In this document: one piece after another, positions 7,311 through 15,057 of the stretch
Position numbering within the stretch: the first letter of the stretch is position 1
Layout: the number at the start of each line of letters is the position of its first letter
Source of the DNA: Flavobacteriaceae bacterium CG2_30_31_66
Lineage (GTDB): Bacteria; Bacteroidota; Bacteroidia; Flavobacteriales; Flavobacteriaceae
Direction of reading: 5' to 3'
Length of the DNA: 38,924 bases
NCBI GenBank assembly: GCA_001873065.1
Contig: MNYM01000048.1
Span: 1 to 38,924 of the forward strand
Position numbers and translations under genes: made by a program
Notes under the pieces: generated by a model
The model's database searches: none
What the model was told of the DNA's origin: nothing
The model's input: the letters and a program-made list of their open reading frames with translations, nothing else

Positions 7311-9479
7311 TTATTGCTTAATAAATTTTTCAATTCCAATAGTATCATTGTTTGAAGTTAATCTAACAAAATAAGTTCCGTTAGTTAGCGTATGTAAAGG
7401 AATTGTAACTCGTTGGTTATCCGAATTTGCACTTGTAGATGAAATTGTTCTGCCGCTAATGTCATAAATAGTGGCTTTTATGTTTTTATCTAAATTGAAG
7501 TTGAAAAATTTAATGACAATATTTTCTGTTGCAGGATTAGGATATAAGGTTACATTATATTTTGCATCGAATGAATTTGTACTTAAAGGCGAAAATGTAA
7601 ATGTTCCTTCGGCGGCAAAAGCATACGGTCTTGTTCCTCCTGCCATTGCTGGGATTCCATCACTATCAGAATCACCACCAGTTTCTCCAGTCACCATTGA
7701 TTCTGCTAATATCATTTTGTTGTAAGTAGTTTTAAAAACTCTTGTGTAAATCAATTCAGCATCTGTTTGATTTCCTGTTATTTTCGCTTCACGCATTGCA
7801 CCAGAAAGTAGAGCCAATATGTTTGGAGTATAAGTAGCCAAGTCATTTCCTAACTCTGTTTTAAACATCTCGGCAGTGGGTAAATAGAAATTGTTTAACA
7901 TATAACTATACAAATTATCTGCTTCAGTTTTATAAGTTGCATTAGCAGTATAACTATATGCTGCATACAAACCTCTAATAATGGCAGCTTGAGTAGCCAA
8001 TGTTTTAACAGATGTTGATGCTCCAGTACCAATTGTAAAACTATTATTATAACCACCTGTTGCATCTTTTAAATTGGTAATTATAAAATTTGCTTGTGCG
8101 TTCAATGCATCTACTGCATCAGTAAGCATTGGTGTTGCTGAAAATTGAGTAGCAAATTCTCCTAAAACTACTAAACTATAGGCTGCATTTTTTGCACTAA
8201 TTGTATTTCCTTTGGTAACCACTCCACCAGATAAAGTTGCAGTATCTACAAATGTTCCGCTCGTTGCATTGTAGTGCATTGCCATCGTATTTAAAAATAA
8301 TACTTTACTGGTACCCATCATCAAATCAAATGGTCCAGGTGTTCCTGTTTCAGCCATTGAAGCAGGAAAAGGAAAACCATCAAAAACTTCGTGATAGGCA
8401 TAATGTGGTGTATCGTTTATGGTTGGATCCATCATGTTTTTGTAACCTGATGTTGCCCACAAATAAGAGATTTGATCAAACAGATAGCTAGTAGCATCAG
8501 TTACCGTCAGAGGTTGGTTTAACATTGGAGGCAACATCATTCCCATATCTCCTTCGGTAGCCAAAATTTTATGTGGAAAATATTTAATGCCGTTTGCTGG
8601 ATTGTAAGTTGCTGGGTCAACGGCACCCAGTGTTGTACCATCATACGCCATTTTGTTAATCAAAAACATGGTTTTAGCTATTGATTGGGCTGTAAGTACT
8701 TGACCCATAAAACCATCTAAATTGTTTCCTCCGTAGTAAATATTATTGTTTGGGTCAAACATTGGTGAACCAACTAAATCTGGAGAATTAGTTCCATCGG
8801 CATCAATACCATTATCTGCAGCATCATGAAATGCACCGAGCATGTCTCTTGCCCATAAATATTGTTTCATCAAACTTTGTCCCATTGCCGCAGGATTTAA
8901 TGTTTTATCCATTAAAGTTCTATCCCATCGGAGTGAAGCAAAATCCATGTCTGCATTTGCAGTAACAGTTTGAGGTAATTGCATATTTCCTGACATAAAA
9001 TCGATAAATTGTGGAAATGGATTTGCGGGTGCTGCTTGGTTGGAGTCCGTTTGAAAATTACCCATTATCATCATAAATTGGTCATCTTCTTTAAAACCAT
9101 TCGCCATTCCGCCTGTGAAAGATCCATCAAAAGAAGCGGGTTGCATGGCTGCCATTTGTTCTACCAATGGCGACCACATCATGTGCAGTCCCATTCCGGA
9201 TTGAGCACCCAATACTTGTAACAAATATCTTGAATACTCATAATTTTCGATACCTAAAGTGTATGAAATTTGATTGGGTTGGTCAACTAACATTGGATCC
9301 AAAAGCCCTAAATCATTACCAAGAAATTCCGCAAATGGTTCTCCACTAAAGTTGATTTCATTGGCTAACAACATTTGATCTGCTGTGTTAAAGTTCGTGT
9401 TGTTGGTAATGGTTACTTGAGCATTACCAAAATTGGCTAGTCCAATTCCAAGAATCGATAAGAGTACTGTTTTTTTCAT
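7311..9479 (-). CDS. Secreted protein with type IX secretion C-terminal sorting domain
   Basis: A 722-residue protein with a signal peptide (MKKTVLLSILGIGLANFGNAQ) and a type A T9SS C-terminal domain over about residues 640-722, marked by LYPNPATENI, IYDISGRTI and the closing GTYFVRL...EKFIKQ. It should cross the outer membrane by the type IX system and be attached or released. The middle is rich in helices with recurring AYS.TANATYKTEAD-like segments, which recall alpha/alpha toroid enzymes, but I see no decisive catalytic motif. The start is fixed by the signal peptide. It lies 72 nt after the ECF sigma gene 9552-10103 and is probably co-transcribed with it. Confidence 0.88.
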   Translation of the reverse strand: MKKTVLLSILGIGLANFGNAQVTITNNTNFNTADQMLLANEINFSGEPFAEFLGNDLGLLDPMLVDQPNQISYTLGIENYEYSRYLLQVLGAQSGMGLHMMWSPLVEQMAAMQPASFDGSFTGGMANGFKEDDQFMMIMGNFQTDSNQAAPANPFPQFIDFMSGNMQLPQTVTANADMDFASLRWDRTLMDKTLNPAAMGQSLMKQYLWARDMLGAFHDAADNGIDADGTNSPDLVGSPMFDPNNNIYYGGNNLDGFMGQVLTAQSIAKTMFLINKMAYDGTTLGAVDPATYNPANGIKYFPHKILATEGDMGMMLPPMLNQPLTVTDATSYLFDQISYLWATSGYKNMMDPTINDTPHYAYHEVFDGFPFPASMAETGTPGPFDLMMGTSKVLFLNTMAMHYNATSGTFVDTATLSGGVVTKGNTISAKNAAYSLVVLGEFATQFSATPMLTDAVDALNAQANFIITNLKDATGGYNNSFTIGTGASTSVKTLATQAAIIRGLYAAYSYTANATYKTEADNLYSYMLNNFYLPTAEMFKTELGNDLATYTPNILALLSGAMREAKITGNQTDAELIYTRVFKTTYNKMILAESMVTGETGGDSDSDGIPAMAGGTRPYAFAAEGTFTFSPLSTNSFDAKYNVTLYPNPATENIVIKFFNFNLDKNIKATIYDISGRTISSTSANSDNQRVTIPLHTLTNGTYFVRLTSNNDTIGIEKFIKQ

Positions 9480-9551
9480 TTTTATATGTTTTTAATTATT
9501 AATCTTATTTATTAATACCATTTTGTTCAAAAAATCACCCAAAAAAATAAA

Positions 9552-10103
9552 TTATTTTTGATTTATTTTTTCAAGCTGCTCTCTTTGCTTTTTTATTTGT
9601 TGGATACATTTGTGTTTTTGATTTTGAAGATTGTGAATAGATGTATATCCAAATTGTTTTTGAATATCCGCAGAATTGTTTTTGAAGAAAAACATTTTGT
9701 TAAGTAACCTATCACAATGCGAAGAAATTTTAGACATCAAAATAGTTAATTTATCTGCCAAAGTTTTTTCATTTTCTATAAATAAATCAACTTCTTCAAA
9801 GAATGAATTGTTATTTGTTTCATCAATTTGAACAAAATGCTGTGTCTTTTTATCTCTATATTTTTTTAACCAAATATTTTTGCAAATAGCAACAATATAC
9901 GTTTTTAAGGAAGCGGTTAATACAAAATCTTCTCGTTCTAATTTTTCGAGTAAAATTATAATTGCATCCTGAAAAATATCTTTAGCATCTTCGATTGTAC
10001 CACTACTTTTGAGGATATATAATTCGACCGTTGGATAATACAAAGTATATAAATCTTCAAAAAAAGATTTATCAGTTTTTTTTGATTTGGTATTAGTTTC
10101 CAT
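9552..10103 (-). CDS. ECF-type RNA polymerase sigma factor
   Basis: A 183-residue sigma-70 family protein. Region 2 is recognisable: DLYTLYYPTVELYI, then EDAKDIFQDAIIILLEKL (the -10 recognition segment), then YIVAICKNIWLKKYRDK. Region 4 (about residues 112-165) is more diverged, with a YTSIHNLQNQKHKC segment in place of the recognition helix. No anti-sigma gene is adjacent; the next gene is a T9SS-secreted protein. Its own promoter is a full copy of the window-wide TGTCAGG/GTCTATT motif, so it is either autoregulated or controlled by the other sigma factor at 31178-31759. Confidence 0.88.
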   Translation of the reverse strand: METNTKSKKTDKSFFEDLYTLYYPTVELYILKSSGTIEDAKDIFQDAIIILLEKLEREDFVLTASLKTYIVAICKNIWLKKYRDKKTQHFVQIDETNNNSFFEEVDLFIENEKTLADKLTILMSKISSHCDRLLNKMFFFKNNSADIQKQFGYTSIHNLQNQKHKCIQQIKKQREQLEKINQK

Positions 10104-10126
10104 TTTTAAGTGTATTGAATGTCTTA

Positions 10127-10156
10127 AATAGACATACAGTATCTAAAAACCTGACA
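10127..10156 (-). promoter_or_regulatory. ECF-type promoter of the sigma factor gene
   Basis: TGTCAGG (10156-10150), 16 nt, GTCTATT (10133-10127) on the minus strand; 23 nt to the ATG at 10103. The match to the shared motif is complete. Confidence 0.85.
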
Positions 10157-10185
10157 GATAAGAAATATTTATAGTAAAATTAAAT

Positions 10186-11091
10186 TTAAAGTGATTCTGA
10201 AAAAACAATTCCAATTCCCGCAATAGTATGTCTTTGGCTATAATCAATCATAGCATCACCATATCCGTGAAAAAACTGAAAATAGCCTCTTAAATTTCCT
10301 TTGATTGGAAAAGCCCAGTCCAGTTCTATTTGACCGTGATTGTTTGATCCTGTTCGCAAAGAATGCTGACCGTGTAATGTAAATAAATGTTTATTCAGTC
10401 TGTAAATGAAAGTTGCATCGCCTCTGCCTACAAAATCTTCAATATCAGGATTTTCTTCATCTGCGAAGGCAAACCAGGGTCTAACAACTAAACTCCAATT
10501 TTCTTTTTCAAAACCTACATTCATAATAATCCTGTTCCAGCTACGAGAATATATAGTTCCCTCTCTTCCGTTTGATTGGTGGTTCAAAGAAAACCCGAGC
10601 ATTTTACCTTGTAAACCTAAAAATTTAAATTTTGCAGGAAAGTTAAAAATAATTTCTGGCTCATAATTGGTTTCCCTGAAAGGTCTGGATAGAGCGGCAT
10701 TATAAACTTGCCAATAAGATTTTTGAGTATATCCTAACCATAAATCACAAGTTCCCAATATGCTTTTAAAAACTTTAGTTTTAAAACTAAACTGAATAAG
10801 TGCTTCTACATTATCCAATTGATTAAGTTGTTCTGTTTGGTTTGTTCCACCATCGTTAAACGGCACATCGCGTCGATGACTTGAAAATCGAAAAGGCATA
10901 ATGTAAATGGGTTTGTATGTCGTGAGCAAAAATCCATCGCTTTTTATATCGGAATCTAATTCCCAAATTTGGGAAAGTGAATGATAGGAAGATGATTTCC
11001 CTAAAAGCGATGATGATTGTGCTTTCGTTGAGGAAATTGTAAATAAAAAGAAAACTAACAATTGTGTTGTTATTTTGAAATACTTTTTCAT
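10186..11091 (-). CDS. pldA: Outer membrane phospholipase A (OMPLA family)
   Basis: A 302-residue protein with a signal peptide (MKKYFKITTQLLVFFLF..., cleavage near STKAQ) followed by a beta-barrel rich in alternating aromatic strands. The OMPLA catalytic block is present: NHQSNGREG gives His171 and Ser173, and SRSWNR supplies Asn186, matching the His-Ser-Asn triad of E. coli PldA. It should hydrolyse phospholipids in the outer leaflet of the outer membrane when lipid asymmetry is disturbed. An ATG at 11115 would place eight residues before the signal peptide, so 11091 is preferred. It is the last gene of the long operon that starts at 20586. With the patatin at 6267-7181, the regulon has two phospholipases. 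Confidence 0.92.
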   Translation of the reverse strand: MKKYFKITTQLLVFFLFTISSTKAQSSSLLGKSSSYHSLSQIWELDSDIKSDGFLLTTYKPIYIMPFRFSSHRRDVPFNDGGTNQTEQLNQLDNVEALIQFSFKTKVFKSILGTCDLWLGYTQKSYWQVYNAALSRPFRETNYEPEIIFNFPAKFKFLGLQGKMLGFSLNHQSNGREGTIYSRSWNRIIMNVGFEKENWSLVVRPWFAFADEENPDIEDFVGRGDATFIYRLNKHLFTLHGQHSLRTGSNNHGQIELDWAFPIKGNLRGYFQFFHGYGDAMIDYSQRHTIAGIGIVFSESL

Positions 11092-11137
11092 TGGTAATAG
11101 GTTTTGATTGAACATTTTATTAGTTTGAATTTATGCT

Positions 11138-12031
11138 TTAAAATCTCCCTTTTATATAAGAAATTGCAGTTATAATATTATACGAAACTGTTTGCACGCC
11201 GCTTCTTACAAAGAAATAATCAATTCCATTATCTTGCACAAAAACAGGATTGCTAGATGTAACACAATCTACTCGCACTATTTTTTTTTCATTAATCGGG
11301 ACAATCGTGAAATGAACCTCATTCAAAACCAAACTTCCCATTTTTGATGTAATTAAATTTCCTAAATGCAACAACATTTTATCTTCGTTTATAAATTCGT
11401 CATTGTCAATGCCAAGAATTTCTTGATTGTCTTTCACGCCAATAAACAAAACGCCTCCATCACTATTTAGAAAACCAGCAATTGTTTTTATAACCGACAT
11501 TTCGATTGCAGTATCTTTTTTGCCTGAAAACAAGTTTTTTCGCAAAGTCGATTTGAATTCTACTTGGGCAGTCTCGCCTCCATCTATCAATATTTTAGAG
11601 GCAATTTGCGATTTAGATTGCAATCTCGAAACCAAACCTTTAGCCATTTCTAACACAATTTTAAAGCTGATTTTAGAATCAAAAACCTCGTGATTTTTAA
11701 ATTTAATTGCGTCAATTGCCACCACTTTAACTTTATCTAATGCTTTTGAAGTGGCTAATCGAACGGTTTCATTTAATATCGCCCAATCTCCAAACAGCTG
11801 ACCTTTAGAGACTTGTATGATTTGTTTGCTATCGAAAATCAAATTGACCTTTCCTTTATCAATCACATAAAATGAATTGGCAGGTTGCGCTTCTGAAAAA
11901 ATAATTTCTTCGGAATCATAAGTTTCGTAAGTACAAATTTTGCTCAAATGAATAATTTCTTGTTCATTCAAATAATGAAAACAAACACTTTTTAAAAGTA
12001 CATTGATTATTTTTTCTTGATTGTTTATCAT
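11138..12031 (-). CDS. Cyclic-nucleotide-binding domain fused to AlbA_2 (Schlafen-like) domain
   Basis: A 297-residue two-domain protein. Residues 15-135 form a CRP/PKA-type cyclic nucleotide-binding fold. The phosphate-binding cassette reads GQLFGDWAILNETVRLATSKA, with the key arginine kept (R91) and Asp82 in place of the usual glutamate. From about residue 150 there is an AlbA_2 domain (E158-FKST, then NSDGGVLFIGV, residues 189-199), a nucleic-acid-binding fold related to Schlafen. No helix-turn-helix is visible, so it is not a classical CRP regulator. The likely idea is ligand-controlled RNA or DNA binding; this is inference. The ATG at 12031 is chosen because the longer form would overlap the upstream hydrolase. 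It lies in the operon with DUF2652 and HD/PycTM genes. Confidence 0.85.
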   Translation of the reverse strand: MINNQEKIINVLLKSVCFHYLNEQEIIHLSKICTYETYDSEEIIFSEAQPANSFYVIDKGKVNLIFDSKQIIQVSKGQLFGDWAILNETVRLATSKALDKVKVVAIDAIKFKNHEVFDSKISFKIVLEMAKGLVSRLQSKSQIASKILIDGGETAQVEFKSTLRKNLFSGKKDTAIEMSVIKTIAGFLNSDGGVLFIGVKDNQEILGIDNDEFINEDKMLLHLGNLITSKMGSLVLNEVHFTIVPINEKKIVRVDCVTSSNPVFVQDNGIDYFFVRSGVQTVSYNIITAISYIKGRF

Positions 12032-12044
12032 TCTATTGTTTTTA

Positions 12045-12803
12045 TTACAAATATCGATCAGCCCAAGTAGCAATAATACTTCCTACATATTCAGAATCTT
12101 TTTTATCTGAAAGTAAATGATCAGCACCGTTAAGTGAAACAAAACTCTTTGGATGTCTTGCTGCTTTGTAAATTTCGGCAGCATTTTCTATCCCAACAGT
12201 TGTATCTTGCGGTGAATGCATAATTAAAATTGAATTTCTAAAAGCATCTAAATTATGTTTGATATTTTTATCTTGGATGTCATCTAAAAATTGTTTTTGA
12301 ATAGTAAATTCACGACCTCCAATAGAAACCAACGCTTTTCCTGATGCATTAATTTCGTCAATGCTATTGTGAAATAAATGAGCAACGTGTTCCGGATTTG
12401 AGGGTGCACCAATGGTTGCAATGGCTTTGACTGCAGGAATTTTTGCTGAAGCAAACAAGACGGCTGCTCCGCCAAGCGAATGACCAATTAACATTTTTGG
12501 TGCTTGATAATTTTCCTCTAAAAAACGGGCTGCACAATATAAATCTTCTACATTTGAGGAAAAATTAGTGTGTTCAAAATCGCCTTCACTTTCGCCCAAT
12601 CCCGTAAAATCAAAGCGTAAAACGGCAATATTTTTTTCGGTTAACGTTTTTCCAATGGTTCTAACAGCAGTTAGGTTTTTGTTGCAAGTAAAACAATGAG
12701 CAAATAGTGCAAAAGCTCTTGGATTTCCATTTTCAGGAAGTTCTAATCGGGCCGCTAATTCTTGCCCTTTCGCATTGTTGAAAGTTATTTTTTGTGAAAT
12801 CAT
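12045..12803 (-). CDS. Alpha/beta hydrolase
   Basis: A single-domain alpha/beta hydrolase of 252 residues. It has the nucleophile elbow GHSLGG (serine near residue 107), a strand ending HSPQD with the acid residue near 202, and a C-terminal GADHLL histidine. The sequence resembles the hydrolase half of the alpha/beta hydrolase-OsmC fusions, but no OsmC domain is attached. Substrate unknown. The ATG at 12803 overlaps the stop of the HD gene as ATGA, the classic coupling arrangement, and starts the protein at the conserved MISQKITF. A second ATG at 12815 would add four residues. Confidence 0.85.
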   Translation of the reverse strand: MISQKITFNNAKGQELAARLELPENGNPRAFALFAHCFTCNKNLTAVRTIGKTLTEKNIAVLRFDFTGLGESEGDFEHTNFSSNVEDLYCAARFLEENYQAPKMLIGHSLGGAAVLFASAKIPAVKAIATIGAPSNPEHVAHLFHNSIDEINASGKALVSIGGREFTIQKQFLDDIQDKNIKHNLDAFRNSILIMHSPQDTTVGIENAAEIYKAARHPKSFVSLNGADHLLSDKKDSEYVGSIIATWADRYL

Positions 12804-13978
12804 ATCGGATGGCATAAAAGTTTATAAGAAATAGCAAAGGCAAGCACCGAAACGATTATTCCTATCATAAAAACGGTGTAATTTAATCGGAGAAGTCGGT
12901 ATTTTCTATCCAAAACTTTACCCAAAAAATACAAATCTTTGGTCATTGCCGAAAACATATATTCTTTGTCGTTGGCCATTTGTTTTAGTCCTTCTTCAAA
13001 TTCGTTGAGTTCCATTTTATGAAAATTTCCAAAAAATAAAAGGTTTACTTTTTTATTTACAATGTCTTCTTTTGTAAATTTTCCTGATGTTACACTTGGC
13101 CGTGTTACAATTACCGATAGTATTATAGAAATAACACTAAAAGAAACAAAGATCATCGTGGGGTAAACCAAAAACGCATTATCTATATTATCTAATTTTG
13201 GAATCAGTTGCGACAAAGAAATTGATAGAATAATTGCATTTACAGACAATAAAATATTTGCTTTTCTATCGGCTATATAGCTCAATTTTAGGTGATTGGT
13301 CGAAGTGATTTTAAAAAGAGTTTCGGCACTTTTTTCAGATTTGTTTTCTTTTGATTTTTCTTTTTCAACTTTATCTTCTTTTTTTAGGGTTTTTTTTAAC
13401 TCTTTTTTGAGTTTTATCAAATTTTCATTTTTAATCGAATTCCAATTGATATGGGCATATTTTGTATAATATTTGTGGTTGTTAAAAACTTTGATATTTT
13501 CTTCGAGCCATTCTTTTTTACTATAAATGCCGCATCCAATATTTTCGAATTCGGTTTGTAATTGGTTCGATATTTCCATATAATTAGGCGAAGCCAAATG
13601 CGAAAAATCGGCATCACAAAGTATCTCTTCAAGCAGAATTTTAGGCGTTTCGTGCAGTTTTGTTGCATTTATACAAACAATAACTTCGTTTAGCTTTTCT
13701 TTGTCATACCCTTCTTTTTTTAAGAATTTTTCAACAATTGTAATGCTGTGATCTTCGTGTTTGGCTTTATCAACTGTGTAACCAATATCGTGAAACCAAG
13801 CCGCAAGTTGTACAATTTCTTGCTCGTCTTCGGTCAAGTTTTCAGACTGAATTAGTTCATTTACTTTTGAAACTACAAATTGTGTGTGATGAAAATTATG
13901 ATAGACATATTCTGATTTTAAATGGTTATTGAGATAGTCCAATACATAATTTTCGGCTTTTTGAAGAATTGAATCCAT
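12800..13978 (-). CDS. HD-domain phosphohydrolase fused to Pycsar-effector-like membrane domain
   Basis: A 392-residue fusion. The N-terminus is a metal-dependent HD phosphohydrolase: YHNFHH (H27, H30, H31), WFHDIGY (H63, D64), HEDHS (H74, H77) and CDAD (D122/D124). A lysine/glutamate-rich linker spans about 185-220. The C-terminus matches the PycTM/DUF5706 effector domain, with the motif ADRKANILLSVNA starting at A236, hydrophobic helices at about 240-260, 272-294 and 367-388, and a basic segment between. PycTM proteins are membrane effectors of the Pycsar anti-phage system that respond to cyclic pyrimidines. HD fusions of this kind are common in Bacteroidota and may be housekeeping. It stands 14 nt after the DUF2652 cyclase-like gene. 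Confidence 0.85.
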   Translation of the reverse strand: MDSILQKAENYVLDYLNNHLKSEYVYHNFHHTQFVVSKVNELIQSENLTEDEQEIVQLAAWFHDIGYTVDKAKHEDHSITIVEKFLKKEGYDKEKLNEVIVCINATKLHETPKILLEEILCDADFSHLASPNYMEISNQLQTEFENIGCGIYSKKEWLEENIKVFNNHKYYTKYAHINWNSIKNENLIKLKKELKKTLKKEDKVEKEKSKENKSEKSAETLFKITSTNHLKLSYIADRKANILLSVNAIILSISLSQLIPKLDNIDNAFLVYPTMIFVSFSVISIILSVIVTRPSVTSGKFTKEDIVNKKVNLLFFGNFHKMELNEFEEGLKQMANDKEYMFSAMTKDLYFLGKVLDRKYRLLRLNYTVFMIGIIVSVLAFAISYKLLCHPI

Positions 13979-13992
13979 AATTTATGATTTTA

Positions 13993-15054
13993 TTATTGAA
14001 TTTTATTTTTTGATATTTCATGTAAATGTTCCAATTTATAATTCCACATTTTTGAAACCATTTTCAAAATGGTTGATTTTATAAAAGTTCCTATGGTGTT
14101 AAAATCTAAATAGATAGTAAGCGTAATTTGAGTAGTGTTTTCATTTTTTTTTTGCAGTTTTATAAGATAAGAGTAATTATTGGTAAACATCATATCCTTC
14201 GTTTTTTCGCCATAAACCAAACTATTAGAGGATGGTGTAGAGATGGTTTCAAATTTTAAGTTTCCCAATTTTAAGACACAGTTGTGTTCTGTGCCAATGC
14301 GGTTTATTTTACTTTCATCATACTCAATTCGTTTAACTTCTTTGTCCCAAAGATGACGGTATTTTAGTTCAGTCACATAGTTGTAAACATCTTGAATATT
14401 GGCGTTGAATGTTTTTTCTATGGTTAAAACCGGTAACGTGTTTTCTAGTTTTTTGCTATTTGAAGCAGTGTTTTCTATTTGAATTTTATCTTTTATGATT
14501 TCTAAATTTTTATAGAAGTAGTCCAAATTAGTTAAGTCATAGTTTTCCGTTGTTTTTTGCCAAGAATGATCTAACTTATCTTTATATAATTCAAAAACTG
14601 CATTGGTAAACAATACATATTCGTTTGCAGCAATTTTATTTTTCAGCAGTCGATGAATCTTAATTACGTCGCTTCCATAAGGTTTTTTGATGTGTTTGAC
14701 CTTTATAAATGCTAAATCGCCATAATGAACTAAAAATTTGAGTTCTAAATTAGTGGTAGTTTTACAAGAACCACAATCACAAATTCGCATTTTATCATAG
14801 TTTTTAGTGTGTTTGTGAAAAGCTTCCAACATTGTGGTAATTTGTTGCATCAATTGTTCATAGCTGGGAATTTTTGTTGTGAACATAAATAAAGCATCTC
14901 CTTCAATTTCTACCAATTGTAGATCCAAAGTTGTGCTATCGAGTAAAATTTCGAGCAATTCAGCAATAATATGAATGCTGTGTTCTACTTCGGTGTTGTT
15001 TACAAACTTTGTAAAACCACTAATATCCGGCATATAATAAAGGGCTTTTTTCAT
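13993..15054 (-). CDS. DUF2652 class III cyclase-like domain plus SRPBCC domain
   Basis: A 353-residue protein. Residues 1-140 are DUF2652 and show class III nucleotidyl cyclase features: PDISGFTKF (D10) and EIEGDALFMF (D53) are spaced like the two metal-binding aspartates. The VHYGDLAF and YGSDVIKIHRLL segments align with the end of the cyclase core and keep Arg135. The position of the transition-state Asn is Ile131, and Glu49 occupies the adenylate-cyclase lysine position, as glutamate does in guanylate cyclases. A CDCGSC cluster (C92, C94, C97) is a DUF2652 trait. From about residue 212 comes an SRPBCC/START-like lipid or ligand pocket. Whether it makes a cyclic nucleotide is untested, and the missing Asn is a real objection. 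Confidence 0.8.
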   Translation of the reverse strand: MKKALYYMPDISGFTKFVNNTEVEHSIHIIAELLEILLDSTTLDLQLVEIEGDALFMFTTKIPSYEQLMQQITTMLEAFHKHTKNYDKMRICDCGSCKTTTNLELKFLVHYGDLAFIKVKHIKKPYGSDVIKIHRLLKNKIAANEYVLFTNAVFELYKDKLDHSWQKTTENYDLTNLDYFYKNLEIIKDKIQIENTASNSKKLENTLPVLTIEKTFNANIQDVYNYVTELKYRHLWDKEVKRIEYDESKINRIGTEHNCVLKLGNLKFETISTPSSNSLVYGEKTKDMMFTNNYSYLIKLQKKNENTTQITLTIYLDFNTIGTFIKSTILKMVSKMWNYKLEHLHEISKNKIQ

Positions 15055-15057
15055 AAT

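Noticed and set aside
8989..8995. TGTCAGG word on the minus strand
   Set aside because: It lies inside the T9SS protein gene and has no GTC-like -10 element at 16 nt; treated as chance.
7471..9349. Several plus-strand open frames opposite the T9SS protein gene
   Set aside because: They are antisense shadows of a well-supported gene and show no domain or start signal.
12284..12487. Minus-strand open frame within the alpha/beta hydrolase gene
   Set aside because: A shadow frame with no start context or recognisable domain.
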